Source: Heligmosomoides polygyrus polygyrus
Taxonomy: Eukaryota; Nematoda; Chromadorea; Rhabditida; Heligmosomidae
DNA: 64,000 bases
Reading direction: 5' to 3'
NCBI GenBank assembly: GCA_947396885.1
Contig: OX377205.1
Coordinates: forward strand, 20,943,407 to 21,007,406
A model generated the notes under the pieces. That model ran no database searches, was not told the DNA's origin, and saw nothing but the letters and a program-made list of their open reading frames with translations. The position numbers and the translations under genes are program-made. Below, one piece after another: positions 11,187 to 22,882 of this stretch (within the stretch, counting starts at the first letter, position 1; every line of letters begins with the position of its first letter).

Positions 11187-11478
11187 AGGCGCGGGTGGCT
11201 CAGCCTGGGGAAGTGCCGGCTGTAGCGTGCGTGCACTCGATACCAGGTTACTGTTTCGGATTTCCCACCCAGGCCAACCAAGCCTTCCATCCCCGTGGGG
11301 TCGGTGAATCGGTACCAGACTTGTATGGGAAGGATAGAGCGCTGACTTGCTCATCGGCTGGCCACCGCAAGTCATTGTATGGCCAGATACGTATTCAAGT
11401 TACCTCCACGACATCCCTTAGAAGTAGAGCGTGGCGCATCCCAGAAGGGAAGGAACGACGCCGTCCTTTATCTGTATC
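11187..11478 (+). mobile_element. tRNA-derived SINE, + copy
   Basis: Follows the family consensus: tRNA-like head (GCGCGGGTGGCTCAG), the block AGGTTACTGTTTCGGATTTC, then CCAGGCCAACCAAGCCTTCC, TCGGTACCAGACTTGT, GGCCACCGCAAGTCATTGTA, GTGGCGCATCCCAGAAGGGA, and the tail ACGCCGTCCTTTATC. Boundaries are approximate. Confidence 0.8.
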
Positions 11479-12089
11479 CTAACCGTAAAAGTTCAAGCCG
11501 TCCATCATTAAATGACATATACACTCCCAATCAAGTAATAGTGGAACTCTGGAAAGTGCTAGGCGCAACCTGAACACACAACAAGCAGTACTCTTGCTTC
11601 TCTGCTCTTTCAAATGAGCTGCTAGGACATATCGTAGCTGAAAGGGTGTCAATTTTGTGATCATTCAAGTGGACTACACATTTCCTTAGTAGGATTTCCA
11701 CTCAACTTATTTATTATTATTATTAGTATTGTTATTATTTATTAGGCAATTATATTCATGTAGTAAAATGTGCCAAAAACAGCAAAAGGAAATAGTCAAA
11801 CAATAGCAATACACAGAATGTGCTGCTAACTATTGAATAGATAGAAACTATTATACCAACTAAACTTCGGGTGAAGTCTTCGCGTAATTCTATAATTAAT
11901 AAGGCAAAAACTGTACAGTAACAACACACAACAACAACGACAACATTCAGGAAAAACGAGTGTGTCCACCGAGCCAGATGAGTTTCATCAAGTTCGCTCG
12001 TCGACTAAAATTCAATTGCTTTTTTGTGTTCACGATTGACTTAACTCTTGCGCTGGGAAGTAAGTCCTTATACTTCCTCGCGCTGCCTC

Positions 12090-12340
12090 TTAACTACATC
12101 CTCTGGCAAGCAGCTTTTCTAAAGGATTCGGAGACACCTCCTCGTCTCCCGTGACAAGGACGGTCTCTACATTCCGATCCGCAACAAGACAGTTTTCGGA
12201 ATCGTCTGCCTCAGTGCCGGTTGTCCTCATGCGCCATGCCAACTGTGACTCCTTATCCAGACTATGGTCATGGTATCGCAGTCGAAGCGCAGGCATTCCT
12301 ATTTCACTCGAGCCCAGCACGATACTCGGGTCTTCGCCAT
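12090..12340 (-). CDS. possible terminal exon of the F-box/RCC1 gene
   Basis: On the minus strand, after a good acceptor (GTTCGTCTTGCAG), a frame of 82 codons runs to a TAA stop at 12090. The composition is acidic and coding-like (begins GEDPSIVLGSSE, ends LLARGCS). It needs one base from the preceding exon, whereas the last recognised RCC1 exon (ending 14687) finishes in phase 0, so at least one exon is missing between them or this belongs to another gene. No known domain was recognised. Confidence 0.4.
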
Positions 12341-12499
12341 CTGCAAGACGAACATTTTTGGGAGAAACTCCTTTAAATAGGGTATAGAACATTTATTGAG
12401 CCGAAGGAGATATAAAATTAGTAGAGAAAAAATACAGCAAAAGTTGGTTTTTTGAAGATTAGCGAAGGCGAAGAAAATCGCAAATCAAAAAGAAGGTAA

Positions 12500-12900
12500 A
12501 TCAACGCAGGCAAGAACTTGTATAATGCATGTGGGCGCTCTGCCATTACGAGAAGGCTAGCGTCCTATTCCTTGACTCCCTTTCAATCTTGTGCAAAAAA
12601 TGGCATCACAAGCTGTTGTAGATCTGCTAAAATATTGGCGAAAATAGAGGAAAATGAAAGCTTTGATAAGCCCCTGAATAATGGGCTCTTCTCAGCCAAA
12701 CCTCTCCAAACGTCATTTATAAACAATACTGCTTGCGAGCATTCTTTGGAATGTGCCACTGATGGTGGCACTAAACCAACTCGGCATATAGAGGTCATTC
12801 TGCAAATTTTTAGAGGGATCCCTGCTATTTTTCAAGGGGTACCGATCTGGTGGGGTATTATTGTCTCAACATGGCAATAATACTCCATCGGATCGCTAGA
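12500..12900. other. unrecognised stretch, ORFs on both strands
   Basis: A 120-codon frame on + and a 71-codon frame on - overlap here. Neither shows a recognisable domain, and the splice context is not convincing. It falls within the probable intron/3' region of the F-box/RCC1 gene. Confidence 0.2.
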
Positions 12901-13389
12901 TGGCATAGTTTAAAATCAGAACTAGGGGACTATCTAAACGCCATCGAACCTCTGCCTTTCATTCCTGATTAATGAAGGCATTATTGGCAAATGCTTTCAC
13001 CTCAGGGCGTCCCCCTGTGGTCCAGGGTACAATTAAAATAGTCCAAACCTTCGGCTGTCCACAGCGCTGTCAGATGGTCTCTCATCTCCATTCTGACGAT
13101 TCTTATATCAATGTCCAACGGCGATGGGTAGTACTCCACCTTTTCCTAAACAACGACTGAAATCGGAACGCGTGAAAATCTCTAATTAAAGCAATGGACT
13201 AATGATAAGAAATAAAATGTAGATCTCGATGACAATCAGCCTTTTGGAGTAACCCAAGAACACTGCGCCTACGAGGTGTTATAAATATAATTTCAATACG
13301 TACATATTGCGTCCCACACAGTGACTTGCGGTGGCCAAGCGATGGAGATCTCACAAGGAGAGTTTTTACAGGATGTAGGGTTCCGTGTG

Positions 13390-14110
13390 GGGAGTCCAAA
13401 AACGTGAATGCGCTTCTGTGGTCGAAAAAAGGCGTGTGGAATCGCGAGCACAAAGTTCATTACGCCCTGCTGCCACATAAGCGGATGTGGTCGGCTGGCG
13501 CAGTGGGTAGCGATGATGCCTCTCAGCCGGATCGAATGGATTTTACGGTTCGGCCCCCGGTGTCGCCATAGTTTTTGCACACATCGTGTCGTTATTATTA
13601 TTTGCTTGTGTGATCACGTGAGTCATTTTGTACACTATTACTGCTTTTACTAAGTGAAAGTATTTACCGGTATCAAACCAAACTCGTGAACTATCCCGTG
13701 AAGTGTATGTGTTTGAGAGCATTTACGATATCGTTGTTGATATGATACAGTGCAAATACGATCCGTTGAGAGATAACTCAAATGAAAGCAGAAAAGGGCT
13801 ACATTCAGTTACTAAAAGCATTAATCGTGTACAACTTAACTGCTGTGGTCACGCAAGCACATAATACTAACGACGCGATATGTGCAAAACCTGGGCGACA
13901 TCGGGGATCGAACTATAAAACCCACTCGATCCAGCAGAGAGGCTTCATCGCTACTTATTGCGCCAGCCGACCACATTCGCTTGGGTGGCAGCAGAGAGTA
14001 ATGAACCTCGCGCTCGCGCTTCCACACGCCTTTTTTTCGGCCACAGAAGAGCATTCCGAAAATATTAACTACGGTGTTGGACTCCCTACACGGGATCCCA
14101 CATCCTGTAG
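13390..14110. mobile_element. foldback element with tRNA-like arms
   Basis: An inverted repeat with arms of roughly 220 bp (about 13390-13600 and 13845-14110). The left arm reads GGCTGGCGCAGTGGGTAGCG (a near-perfect A-box) and a B-box-like GGTTCGGCCCC 40 bp later. The right arm carries the complement. The middle of about 240 bp is unique. It has the same design as the element at 5808-6572, and no transposase. Confidence 0.7.
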
Positions 14111-14159
14111 AAATTGCGTCGCAAAAGCTCACCGCTACTTTGGATGCTCTCCTTGTCAG

Positions 14160-14455
14160 TATTTTGTCTTCTTCCCCATGGTGTGTGGTGGGACAATCGG
14201 AGGAGGCGCTGCTGTCGCACGTGCCCAATTCCAGGTTCTTGTTGGAGACTTTGGGACAACGATGACGTTCCACCCGGGATCGGTGAATTAAGAGCAGAAT
14301 CGTCTGGAAAGGTAAAACCCGGCTTGTCCATTGGCTGAACACCGCAAGTCATTTTATAGGTAAAATACGCATCAGAAAGGCTCCAGGCATGCGTGGCGCA
14401 TCCCAGAAGGGATTGACCAACGCCGATATTTATCCCTTTATTCTTAACCTGCCCA
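14160..14455 (+). mobile_element. tRNA-derived SINE, + copy
   Basis: Diverged family member: GGAGGAGGCGCTGCTGTCGC head region, CAGGTTCTTG, GGGATCGGTGAATTAAG, ACCGCAAGTCATTTTATAGG, GCGTGGCGCATCCCAGAAGG, then AACGCC and a TTTATCCCTTTATTC tail. Confidence 0.75.
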
Positions 14456-14686
14456 GACATCTGGTGGTCTGCTTTCCAGTAATCAATATACGGGAACGAC
14501 TAGTAGATCCGAGCGAAACCAAGAAGTGGGCGCCTTGCCTAGGCTGCTTCTCGAGCGCAAAAAAACAACAACGAATTGAAATCAGCAAGCTCACTGAATA
14601 TGGGCAGTTATCAAATGACCCCCTCTAAATGATCAAACCTCTCTCGGTTCTCCTAGTGGAGACGACGTTCGTCTTCACAAACATAC

Positions 14687-17600
14687 CTTTTCATCTCCAA
14701 GCTGTCCGCGGTGGTTCCATCCCCACAGATAGACGTCTCCATCAGCTGCAAAAATAGTCTGATGGTTGGTGGAACAACCAAGAGATTTCGCTCACTATAT
14801 ACAAGCGTTAATGCATAAGCAAATGACTGTCTCTATTCTCTCTTGTTATCTTACAATTATGTCCTCCATCCTTTCCTTTCCTTTGTTTTCTGCACCTCGT
14901 CACGTAAGAGTCAGGTTTCCTCACAGCTACGTTCTTCATTGCCTTTGATTGCCGTGGACTTCACAAGTTTTCGGAATAAAAGAACCATCAACTATGATCG
15001 CCGCATTTCATACCTTTGGAAAGAGCCAAGTTTTTCACAGTTTGTGCTAGTATGGAATATTCCAAAATTATGAGAAAATTTCCTTCAATTCGAGGTGTCA
15101 CTCATTTGAAGAACATGATTCAAAACTTAAGATAAAAAACCTTTTCATCGGCTCTGGACAGTAACGGCAATTTGCTATGAAAATGTTAATCCTCTTTGGG
15201 TTTCCATGTCTATGTTCTATTTGTTACATTCGCATTTAGTTATGACACTAACATCTCTTTTACATGAAATTGCTTGGTTTCATTGAATTCTTAGCTCCTT
15301 ATCTTTTCATGCACTTAGTGTAAGTGCAATAAATGTTAAGCTCCTTGCGTCTCTCGAGCGAGGAGGAGCGACTGGGTCATTCTGGCACGCGACAGGGACA
15401 CCTGTAGCCGGATTCATGAAGCGACGGGAGCGGGAGATATGCGATATCATCTCTCGCCTCTCTCTCCCTCCTCGCTCTCTCACCTGGTCGCTTCCCATGG
15501 GAAGCCAGGAACGTTCCCAGGAACGTTCATGAATCCGGCTGCCATCACCCATTCGAGTAGCATAATGATCAACGGAACGACCGGTGATACTGTCAGTATT
15601 CTGTTAGATGGATGGATAGCATAAAGGGGACTGTGGAAATGACCTTCGGATACTGTTGTTGAGAAAATAAAACACCACTTTCAGCTGCTTTCCATCAGTC
15701 TATGCTCTTCAATTTTCTCAATTTCTGAAGTGATTGTGCAGTGCGCCATTTCGTTGAGTCGCAATCCCAATCCTTTCATCGTTAGAATTTCGGGCAGCAC
15801 TTACCAGTTAGAGCCCCGCTGTGCCAACCAGCCGCCGCAATTTGCACCACTTTCAGACCTTCCAGTGCCTCCACTATGGTCAGCTCCGTGACTCGTGGCA
15901 TCAGACCGACTCCCAATTCACCACGGCTGCAAACAGAAAGTGAATGAGAGCATCAGCTACAACTGTCTCCGATCTGACCGGCTAACAGTTCAGGGATTAA
16001 ATCAGAAAAACGACATGCAGTCAAAGCATTCGAGGAAAAATACCAAACCTCCCAGTTCCTAGCGAATACACCGCTCCTTTGTTCGTCAGGAAAATGCTAT
16101 GATCGTTCCCAGAGGCCGCCTGGAAATCATTACAGCCTAATAAATGGCTTCAAAAGCCGGAAACCTCATAAAGGTTAAAGAACGTACAGCGACAATACGC
16201 ACAGAGTCCTGATTCTGCACAATGATCGGCTTGATCACTCGACTTTTGAAGTAGTCCCACTCGTTGAATAGCCTAATATAGCAGTATGCACAGACATTTT
16301 GTTATGTTTGGATTCTAATATGGCCTACGTATATCTGCATGATAAAGGACAGTGTTGATCAATCAATCCCTCTTAGGATGCACCACGTCAGTGTTTTATT
16401 CCTCAAAGTCTGGTACGATTCAGCGGAAAACATTTTGAACTGAAAACGCGCAAGCAAAGCAACAGCCAATCAGCCTACATCGACAGGGTGTAATTTCAGA
16501 CAAGGCTTGTAAGGTCGGCACCCTGATTGGCTGATGTGTGTGCGTTGATCGGTACTCTGCTGCTATGAATGGCTGGCGCGTACACACCCCCCGTTGCTTC
16601 CTACTTCCGTGAGATGGACCGAAATATCTCACTGGTGTAGGAACTACAAGTAGATGACGGTATTGATCATTAGAGGTGAGATTCGCTTTATACCGGTAAG
16701 CACGCAGTACATACAACTTCAAGTAATAATTCTAAGACCGGTACTTGTGAAGCAAAGGGCCCGTGGTGCCGTGGGATTGCCTGGAGACATGTTAACGCGG
16801 CAACTCCACGGCACCGTGGGGCCGGTACTTATTATGAAGCACCCGTCCTCGGGTGCCGTGGGTTGCCGCGTTTCCGTTGCCGTTGCCGCGTTAACATGTT
16901 TCCCGGCAGCCCCACGGCACCACGGGCCCTCTGCTTCATAAGTACCCTAGAACCTTCCTCCCCATGTTGATATAAATTTGTCCATCCTACCACTGCCTCC
17001 ACGAATTTGCGGAGAAAATAAAACCAGTCAGGCTTTTCCCACCCCAATATGCAAAGATAAGCATAGCGCACTTAGTGACACCGGAAGTCAATATATAGGG
17101 CAAATGCATATTCAAGGTGTCTGCATGTTACGCGAAAAGGTATGTTAGGTTTGTTAAGCAAAAACAAATGCATGGCTCACTCCAAGGAGACTTATCGACG
17201 CCGACCTCTACTCTTTCACCCTCTGCTGCTCCTACACTTTCATTCTCTAAGTACAACTCACCTAATCACTACACTGTCCTCTCCTTTAGTACACACTAGA
17301 AATATCGACGACAACGTGGACGTCAGAATCACGTCAGAGGATGCCTTCGTCGTCTTCCACCATCCATCAGATAAGCTCGATGTGGACTGTCTTTGCGTGA
17401 TCGATTTCCATTCATCAGCTCTGAATTCCATGCTTCCAAGACCTGGACGATCGCGATCGCAACAGTACGGGTTCTGTAAACGGAATCGATTCAATCAACA
17501 ACACTTATACGTTATTTTTTCACTGTCATAGCGGGAACGAAGAACTCCTTACTGAGCAAAAAGGTGCAAATTCCTAGCAGTCTAACAAAATTCGAGAAGC

Positions 17601-20600
17601 ATCTATCCATGCACCTGAAATGCTAGTTCTTGCCAATCGTTTCTGTTCATGCGTTTAACCATTGTGTTGATTAGCTCGTTTTTAGACCTGGCCAAACTGT
17701 TTTCTATGGATTTACGCCGAGTTTCACTCTATTTTAAACGCTTCGTTGTCGTTTCTAATTAAACATGTGGTAGTCAATGGTAATAAATCTAGTTTTAATC
17801 TAACCGTAGACTAAAGAACAGCATCAGTCGCAGAGCCTCAGAGCCGGGTCAAACGTTGCGAAAAAGTAGGTGTGTATGATTTCTCAAGGGTCCTTGGCAG
17901 CAAAGATGGTGCAGTAGTGTACAGTGTACATTGGATTCGATCGAAAATCTTCGGATAATTGGATGATTCGGATAACGGCGATTTTGCGGAACCCCGGATT
18001 TTTGGATGATTCGGGTGACGAAAATTTCGCGGACCCCGGATTTTTGGATGATTCGGATAACGGCAGTTTCGCGGACCTCGGATTTTTGGATGATTCGGAT
18101 CGGGTTATCCGAATCGGCTATCCGAAAATAACTCATTCGGATCCAATGTATAGTCTACAGTTAGAAGTCCACCGGAGGCTTCACGGTTATTTATTGATCT
18201 ACTGCCTTCTTTGGAAGAAGGGTCATTATCCAACCGTATATGGGCGCCCTAATAAGAACGGTAGCAAGGCAGACATTGGGATATACCAACGTCGATGCAG
18301 AAAGACCATGTTTTTAACTTTGAAGCATGGCACAGCCATTAACAAAGGCTGTTGGATAGCCGTTCGTAGCTCCTATCTCAACTAAAATCTGCTTGACAAA
18401 CATTATAGAAGTAGACCTCAGCACTCACCTCCATCTGGTCCTTGTGTGCTATGTAAATGTGCTTGTCGGTCACTACAGCAACAAAATTATGGGTGGCGCA
18501 TGTGTCTTTAATATAGCCGTCAACAGTGACGTCCACAATGAGGCATCGACGTGGAAATCGGATCAGGAACGATGTCGAGGACACGAGCATCTCATCGAAT
18601 TGGGAGCGATTTCGCCACAGTACCTGAAACACCCACTCAATAAATTAATATAAAAACCCTAGAAAACTACAACATAAGAACTCCATGTGAAGGCCCCAGC
18701 AATGGGAGTTCCCGTCTCGCCCTACTATAAGTTCCTAATCAGAGAAAACGACGGACCGTAAGCTAACATCAAAAAGGATCGCTCACTTCCTAGCTAAGAA
18801 ATCATAGCCCTTACTGTGCTGTCAACCAATTAGATGAAATACGATCCGGCCGTAACTTCTGGCTGTTGGGCGGAAAAAGCGCAAAAAACGCCTTCTCCGC
18901 GGTTTTTTAATAGCAGGCTTCAGACTGCGTCCTTTGAAATATAAATCCGATATTTGAGATCAGCACTAAATGATCTATCCGATGAAGAGAAAAAACGCCC
19001 AGCGAATGTTTAAATGTTGCGAATGTTTTTTGTTTAGCGAATGTAAATTCGATGAACTATATTCAGAATGTCACCTTTGGGTCCGCCGTGCCGACCAGAA
19101 TATAGCTAATCGAATCAAAATTTTAAATATTTGCGGTGCGTTTTTCTTCTCATCGGATAGACCATTCGATGCTAATTTGAAATATCGGATTTATTTTTCA
19201 AAGCACGTAATACGAAGAGCGCTATCGAAAGGGGCGAAAAAGGCGTTTTTTGCGCGTTGCTTCCCAAAGACCCTAAAAACTCGACGAAAGAGGACAACTT
19301 TAATTGAATTCTGAAGAGCATAGAACCGCGCCGACTACGTCACTCGGTCAGAGCTGTCTGTCGTGTGCACCCCGAATAGAGGCTCCTAGTTCGGATCCCA
19401 GGCCAACCAAGAAGACCATCGCTACGAGGTTGGTCAATACGGGCCAGACCTGACTAGGAAGGGTAAATCACTGACTTTCCATCAGCTGGTCATCGCAAAT
19501 CATTGTATGGGCCAAATAGACATTCAAATTGGCGTCACGACATTCCGTAGAGGTGGAATGCGAGGCTGATCCCAAGAGGAATTGACTAACGCTGTCCTCT
19601 ATCCTTTTCCAGGTGGTGACACCGAGGAAGACAAAACGTAGAGTTTAAATATAGCGGAATATCATAAGCAACCACGAGATTCCTTGGGCAGCTGGAGGGA
19701 AAATGGTGGGCCAAATATTGTCTTCGAGTCACAATCACATCACATGTTCAGGTAACCGGCGACGGTTTCTGAGGTGAGTAGATAAAACTCCAATTAAAAC
19801 TGAAACGTTCACCTCCAAATGACAGCTTGTTAAGGAAAACACTGAGAAAGGACTGATCGTGAGAAAACTCCATTTTTGACCTGTGCAATTAATAGTGAAC
19901 TTTTCAGTTTAATTCCTCCTACCGTTTTCACATATCTGGTTGTGAGAGAAAAATCCCATGATGTGTTCATGTATCGGTTTCCCATCCCACAGGGGACTGA
20001 GTAATGCCGTCGCTTATCTTTCGCCTTTATTTTTACATACGAAGGCGCACTTTTCTTATAGCACGTTTAGGCCCGTTTCAGTGCTTCGACAATTTCAATT
20101 CGGAAATCGTAAACAGAATAAACTCTCGGTCCGACGTATTAGCACAAAGAAGAGTGAAAACAACAACAGCCGATGGTACATATACGGTTAGGTGCACTGT
20201 CAGAGCACATATGGGATCTCATCTGATATCGAACGCCCTTCTGACAGGTTTTATCTATGGGGCTAACCATGGTACACAATACACTTGAATCCCCGACTGT
20301 CCACAACAAACGTCACAGTAAGTAAAATGCATTCACTTGCTGAACTCCTTAATTAAGGTTCTACTCCTACTATTGCTTTGCTAAATTAGCTATAGAATAT
20401 TCACTTATTATAGACGTGGATATTCACGCCATAATATATTTTAAAAAACTCAGCAAAACTGCAGTCCAGCGAAAGGAAAATGGAAATGGAAAAAACAGAA
20501 GAACAGGTAGTACTAGGATTATTCATAACACAAAACACACTGTCTAGGAGGATGGCAAACTAATAGGCTTCCTGGAGATACCGGTAGACCACTGTTTTGT

Positions 20601-20988
20601 ATTGCTTTAGTGAGATCAGCAAATTGTTTTTATTGAAAAATATCAGGAATTCGATGCCTGCTCGACAAGTGAAGAACTAAGATCTTATGTTGCCTCCTTC
20701 TCTGGGAATCTGAATCTTCCACTGCCTATTCCTTGTGCTAGAAGAAGAAATTCAATAAAACTATATAACTCCTCTCATGACTGGAACTGCTGGGACTGCT
20801 GGGACTGCTGGGACTAAGAGAAGATGGAATGAGGCACTGTCAGTTCGAAGAATCTGATTTAGATGAACCTCTTCGCGTGCTTTATCTCTGCATATGCTAG
20901 GCAGTCTTGAGAAATATTTCAAAGATAACGACAACGTGGAGAGATCACGCGTAGGTAAGATCTGAAGCATAAGGAGGACACCTTCCAT
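14687..20988 (-). CDS. F-box and RCC1-repeat protein
   Basis: Seven exons in 5'-3' order: 20988-20869, 18623-18429, 17473-17262, 16272-16188, 16119-16049, 15926-15805, 14745-14687. All have GT-AG borders and every junction keeps phase. Exon 1 (40 codons, ATG 20988) is an F-box: ILPTRDLSTLSLSLKYFSRL, then REE and, across the junction, VLWRNR, the usual LWR end of an F-box. Exons 5-7 carry RCC1 repeats (AASGNDHSIFL, LGTGSRGELGVG, QIAAAGWHSGAL, ADGDVYLWGWNHRGQLG), most like RCCD1; F-box plus RCC1 also occurs in FBXO24. F-boxes bind Skp1 in SCF ubiquitin ligases and RCC1 blades usually bind partners, so a substrate-adaptor role is inferred. The exon 1 donor (GAG/gttcat) is weak. The 3' exons are uncertain. 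Introns hold SINEs and hairpins. Confidence 0.75.
15406..15540. mobile_element. short MITE, 15-bp inverted ends
   Basis: AGCCGGATTCATGAA at 15406-15420 is perfectly inverted at 15526-15540, enclosing CT-rich sequence. Related ends (GATTCATCAAC) bound the element at 40796-40950. Confidence 0.6.
16741..16945. mobile_element. GC-rich inverted-repeat element
   Basis: The left arm (GTACTTGTGAAGCAAAGGGC, then CCGTGGTGCCGTGGG) pairs with the right arm ending GCTTCATAAGTAC at 16945. GTTAACGCGGCAAC and its complement extend the pairing, and a third partial arm (GTACTTATTATGAAGC) lies at the centre. It is a non-coding MITE-like hairpin inside an RCC1-gene intron. Confidence 0.7.
17929..18148. mobile_element. 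42-bp-unit element, copy 2, with inverted ends
   Basis: A 220-bp element with TA on both sides and inverted ends CATTGGATTCGA / GGATCCAATG. Inside are about three and a half 42-bp units (CCCCGGATTTTTGGATGATT) that stay open in one frame and would give 14-residue repeats with LDDSD cores. It sits in an intron of the F-box/RCC1 gene. Confidence 0.75.
18865..19262. mobile_element. imperfect foldback, AT-rich
   Basis: GCGCAAAAAACGCCTT at about 18870 is mirrored by GGCGTTTTTTGCGC at about 19250, and ATAAATCCGATATTTGAGAT / GATCTATCCGATGAAGAG near 18945-18990 are mirrored near 19145-19195. It has no coding content. Confidence 0.6.
19335..19610 (+). mobile_element. tRNA-derived SINE, + copy
   Basis: Diverged copy with CCAGGCCAACCAAGAAGACC, GGTTGGTCAATACGGGCCAG, ATCAGCTGGTCATCGCAAAT and tail ACGCTGTCCTCTATCC. 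Confidence 0.7.
19955..20035 (+). mobile_element. SINE 3' fragment
   Basis: Only the family's 3' end is present: TTTCCCATCCCACAGGGGAC, TGAGTAATGCCGTCGCTTAT. Confidence 0.5.
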
Positions 20989-21474
20989 AAGTTCATCTAC
21001 AGTTCATGCTGCCTGTTCAATCAGGTGGTGCGGTGTTGTACAGACGGAGTTGGTTCTTTAATTGCGATTTTTTTTTTGCGCTCACTGCTACGAACTCTCA
21101 GGACGCTCCAGACACCCGGCGCACTCTCTTTGTTTTCCATCAAGCGACTAATGCCGATTTTTTTCCATGGACCACATGATTCAAATCGCAGCCAGCCCGA
21201 CGGAGTGCCGCCTTTGTACGGGCGCACTCACTGTGTCTTTGTTTTAGGAGAGTTCACATGTGTGAGTAACGCCGTAGACTAGACGGTTAGCTTCCAGTTC
21301 TCGAAGTAACAGCAGAAGTCCGGCTCGGCGGCTCCCGGACGAATGCATCTCCAAAAGGAGTTTTACGCGTTGACATCAAGTGCAGCTCACCAGGAACAGA
21401 GACCATGAACGGAATTCGGCCTAACCGCTTCTCAATCGTCTGCGCATTTTCTTCTACACATCTGTGACTTAAAG

Positions 21475-21535
21475 AGATAAAGGATAAAGGGCCCCGTTAA
21501 TCAATCCCTTTTGGGATGCGTCACGCTTTCTATTT
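21475..21535 (-). mobile_element. SINE 3' fragment, inverted
   Basis: GATAAAGGATAAAGGGCCCC then AATCCCTTTTGGGATGCGTC is the complement of the family tail. It lies head-on against the next + copy. Confidence 0.6.
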
Positions 21536-21539
21536 ATAG

Positions 21540-21805
21540 TCAGAAGAGGCGCCAACTGTCGTGTGCACCCCGAATCGAGGTTCTTGGTTCGGGTCCCACC
21601 CATGCCAATCAAGACGTCCATCGCTACAGGGTTCGTCAATTGGCACCAGACCTGACTGGGAAGAATAAAGCATCGACTTTACTATCAGCTGGTATCGCTA
21701 ATCCTTGTATGGGCCGAATGCACATTGAAATAGCCTCCACGATATTCCGCAGAAGTAGAACGCGTGACCCATCCCACGGAACGCCAACCTTTAACCTTTG
21801 TCTTT
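21540..21805 (+). mobile_element. tRNA-derived SINE, + copy
   Basis: Family blocks AGAAGAGGCGCCAACTGTCG, GAGGTTCTTGGTTCGGGTCC, GGCACCAGACCTGACTGGGA and GATATTCCGCAGAAGTAGAA are all present. Confidence 0.75.
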
Positions 21806-21919
21806 AAGTGGATTCGAGTTCACGATTCGACCATTTTGTCGAGCGAAATCTCGGTTTGGCCGAAAATTAGGTGCACCAGCATTCTTCTGATACCCTAAAG
21901 AGTAAACGCTAAATGACAA

Positions 21920-22015
21920 AGAATGAAGGATACGGCGTTAATCCATCCCTTTGGGGATTCTCCGCGCATTCTACTTCTACAGGATGTCACCGGAGCAATT
22001 TGAGTGCATATTTGG
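21920..22015 (-). mobile_element. SINE 3' part, inverted
   Basis: Complement of the family 3' end: GGCGTTAATCCATCCCTTTG, GCATTCTACTTCTACAGGAT. Confidence 0.6.
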
Positions 22016-22024
22016 TCTATGTAC

Positions 22025-22308
22025 GAACGCACAAAGCGCAGTCGCCGGCTGTTGCGTTCACCTGCCTCCAGGTTCCTGGTTCAGATTTTCCATCCAGCCC
22101 ACCAACCCTTCTACTCTTCCTAGCTAGATGAATTGGTACCAGAATTGTCTGGGAAGGATAAAGCGTTGACTGCTCATCGACTGACCACTGCAAGTCATTG
22201 TATGGCCAAATACGCATTCAAATCGCCTACACGATATCCTGTAGAAGTAGGATGCGTGGCGCATCCCAAAAAGGATTGAGTAGCGCCGTTTTTTGTCCTT
22301 ATTTGGTC
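22025..22308 (+). mobile_element. tRNA-derived SINE, + copy
   Basis: Well-conserved copy: AGCGCAGTCGCCGGCTGTTG, CAGGTTCCTGGTTCAGATTT, ATTGGTACCAGAATTGTCTG, CCTACACGATATCCTGTAGA, GCGTGGCGCATCCCAAAAAG. Confidence 0.8.
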
Positions 22309-22311
22309 TAC

Positions 22312-22490
22312 ACAATGGCTTGTGTTGACCAGCCGATGGACAAGTGGTTTATCCTTCCCAGACAAGTCTGAGACCAATTCACCGACTCCATAAGGATGGA
22401 AGGCTTGAAAAAAAAGAAATCCGAACCATGAACTTGGAATTGTGTGTAAGCGACGGCGAGCGCATCGTCCGACTGCGCTATCACAAACCT
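22312..22490 (-). mobile_element. tRNA-derived SINE, inverted 5' part
   Basis: Complement of the family body and head: AGACAAGTCTGAGACCAATT, CCATAAGGATGGAAGGCTTG, CATCGTCCGACTGCGCTATC. It forms a +/- pair with the copy directly before it. Confidence 0.7.
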
Positions 22491-22882
22491 TACAAATAGT
22501 TAAATAGTCAGCTAGCCGGAAGTGATCCTCAAGCTATGAGGGAAATCGAATTTTTAAGGGAAAAATATGGCTCACTACTCCTAAGGAAGATTATCTCTTT
22601 ATAGATCATTCAAGAGGTCACTACGGCTACACAGCCAAATGTTTTTCTCGAGCGATCAGATAAGCTGGGCTCAGCAGCTTTCAAGCCAAGTGTGCGCCTC
22701 GGTCGCCGTAGTGTTCTTTGTGGTTGTTATCTGATGGTTTCCTCCTCAATAATGTCAACACTTCCCCGTCGGACTCGCTGACAGTCAAGCGCCCGACCAC
22801 TAACTATGGAAGAAGATACGGTACAGCCCCGCCCTGTCTCAGCTCTGACTCAGCCAACCCGCCTGAAGTCATTGCGACGACG

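Noticed and set aside
17142..17531. 129-codon + frame with coding-like composition
   Set aside because: The minus strand of the same stretch forms exon 17473-17262 with good borders and exact phase on both sides, linking the F-box part to the RCC1 exons.
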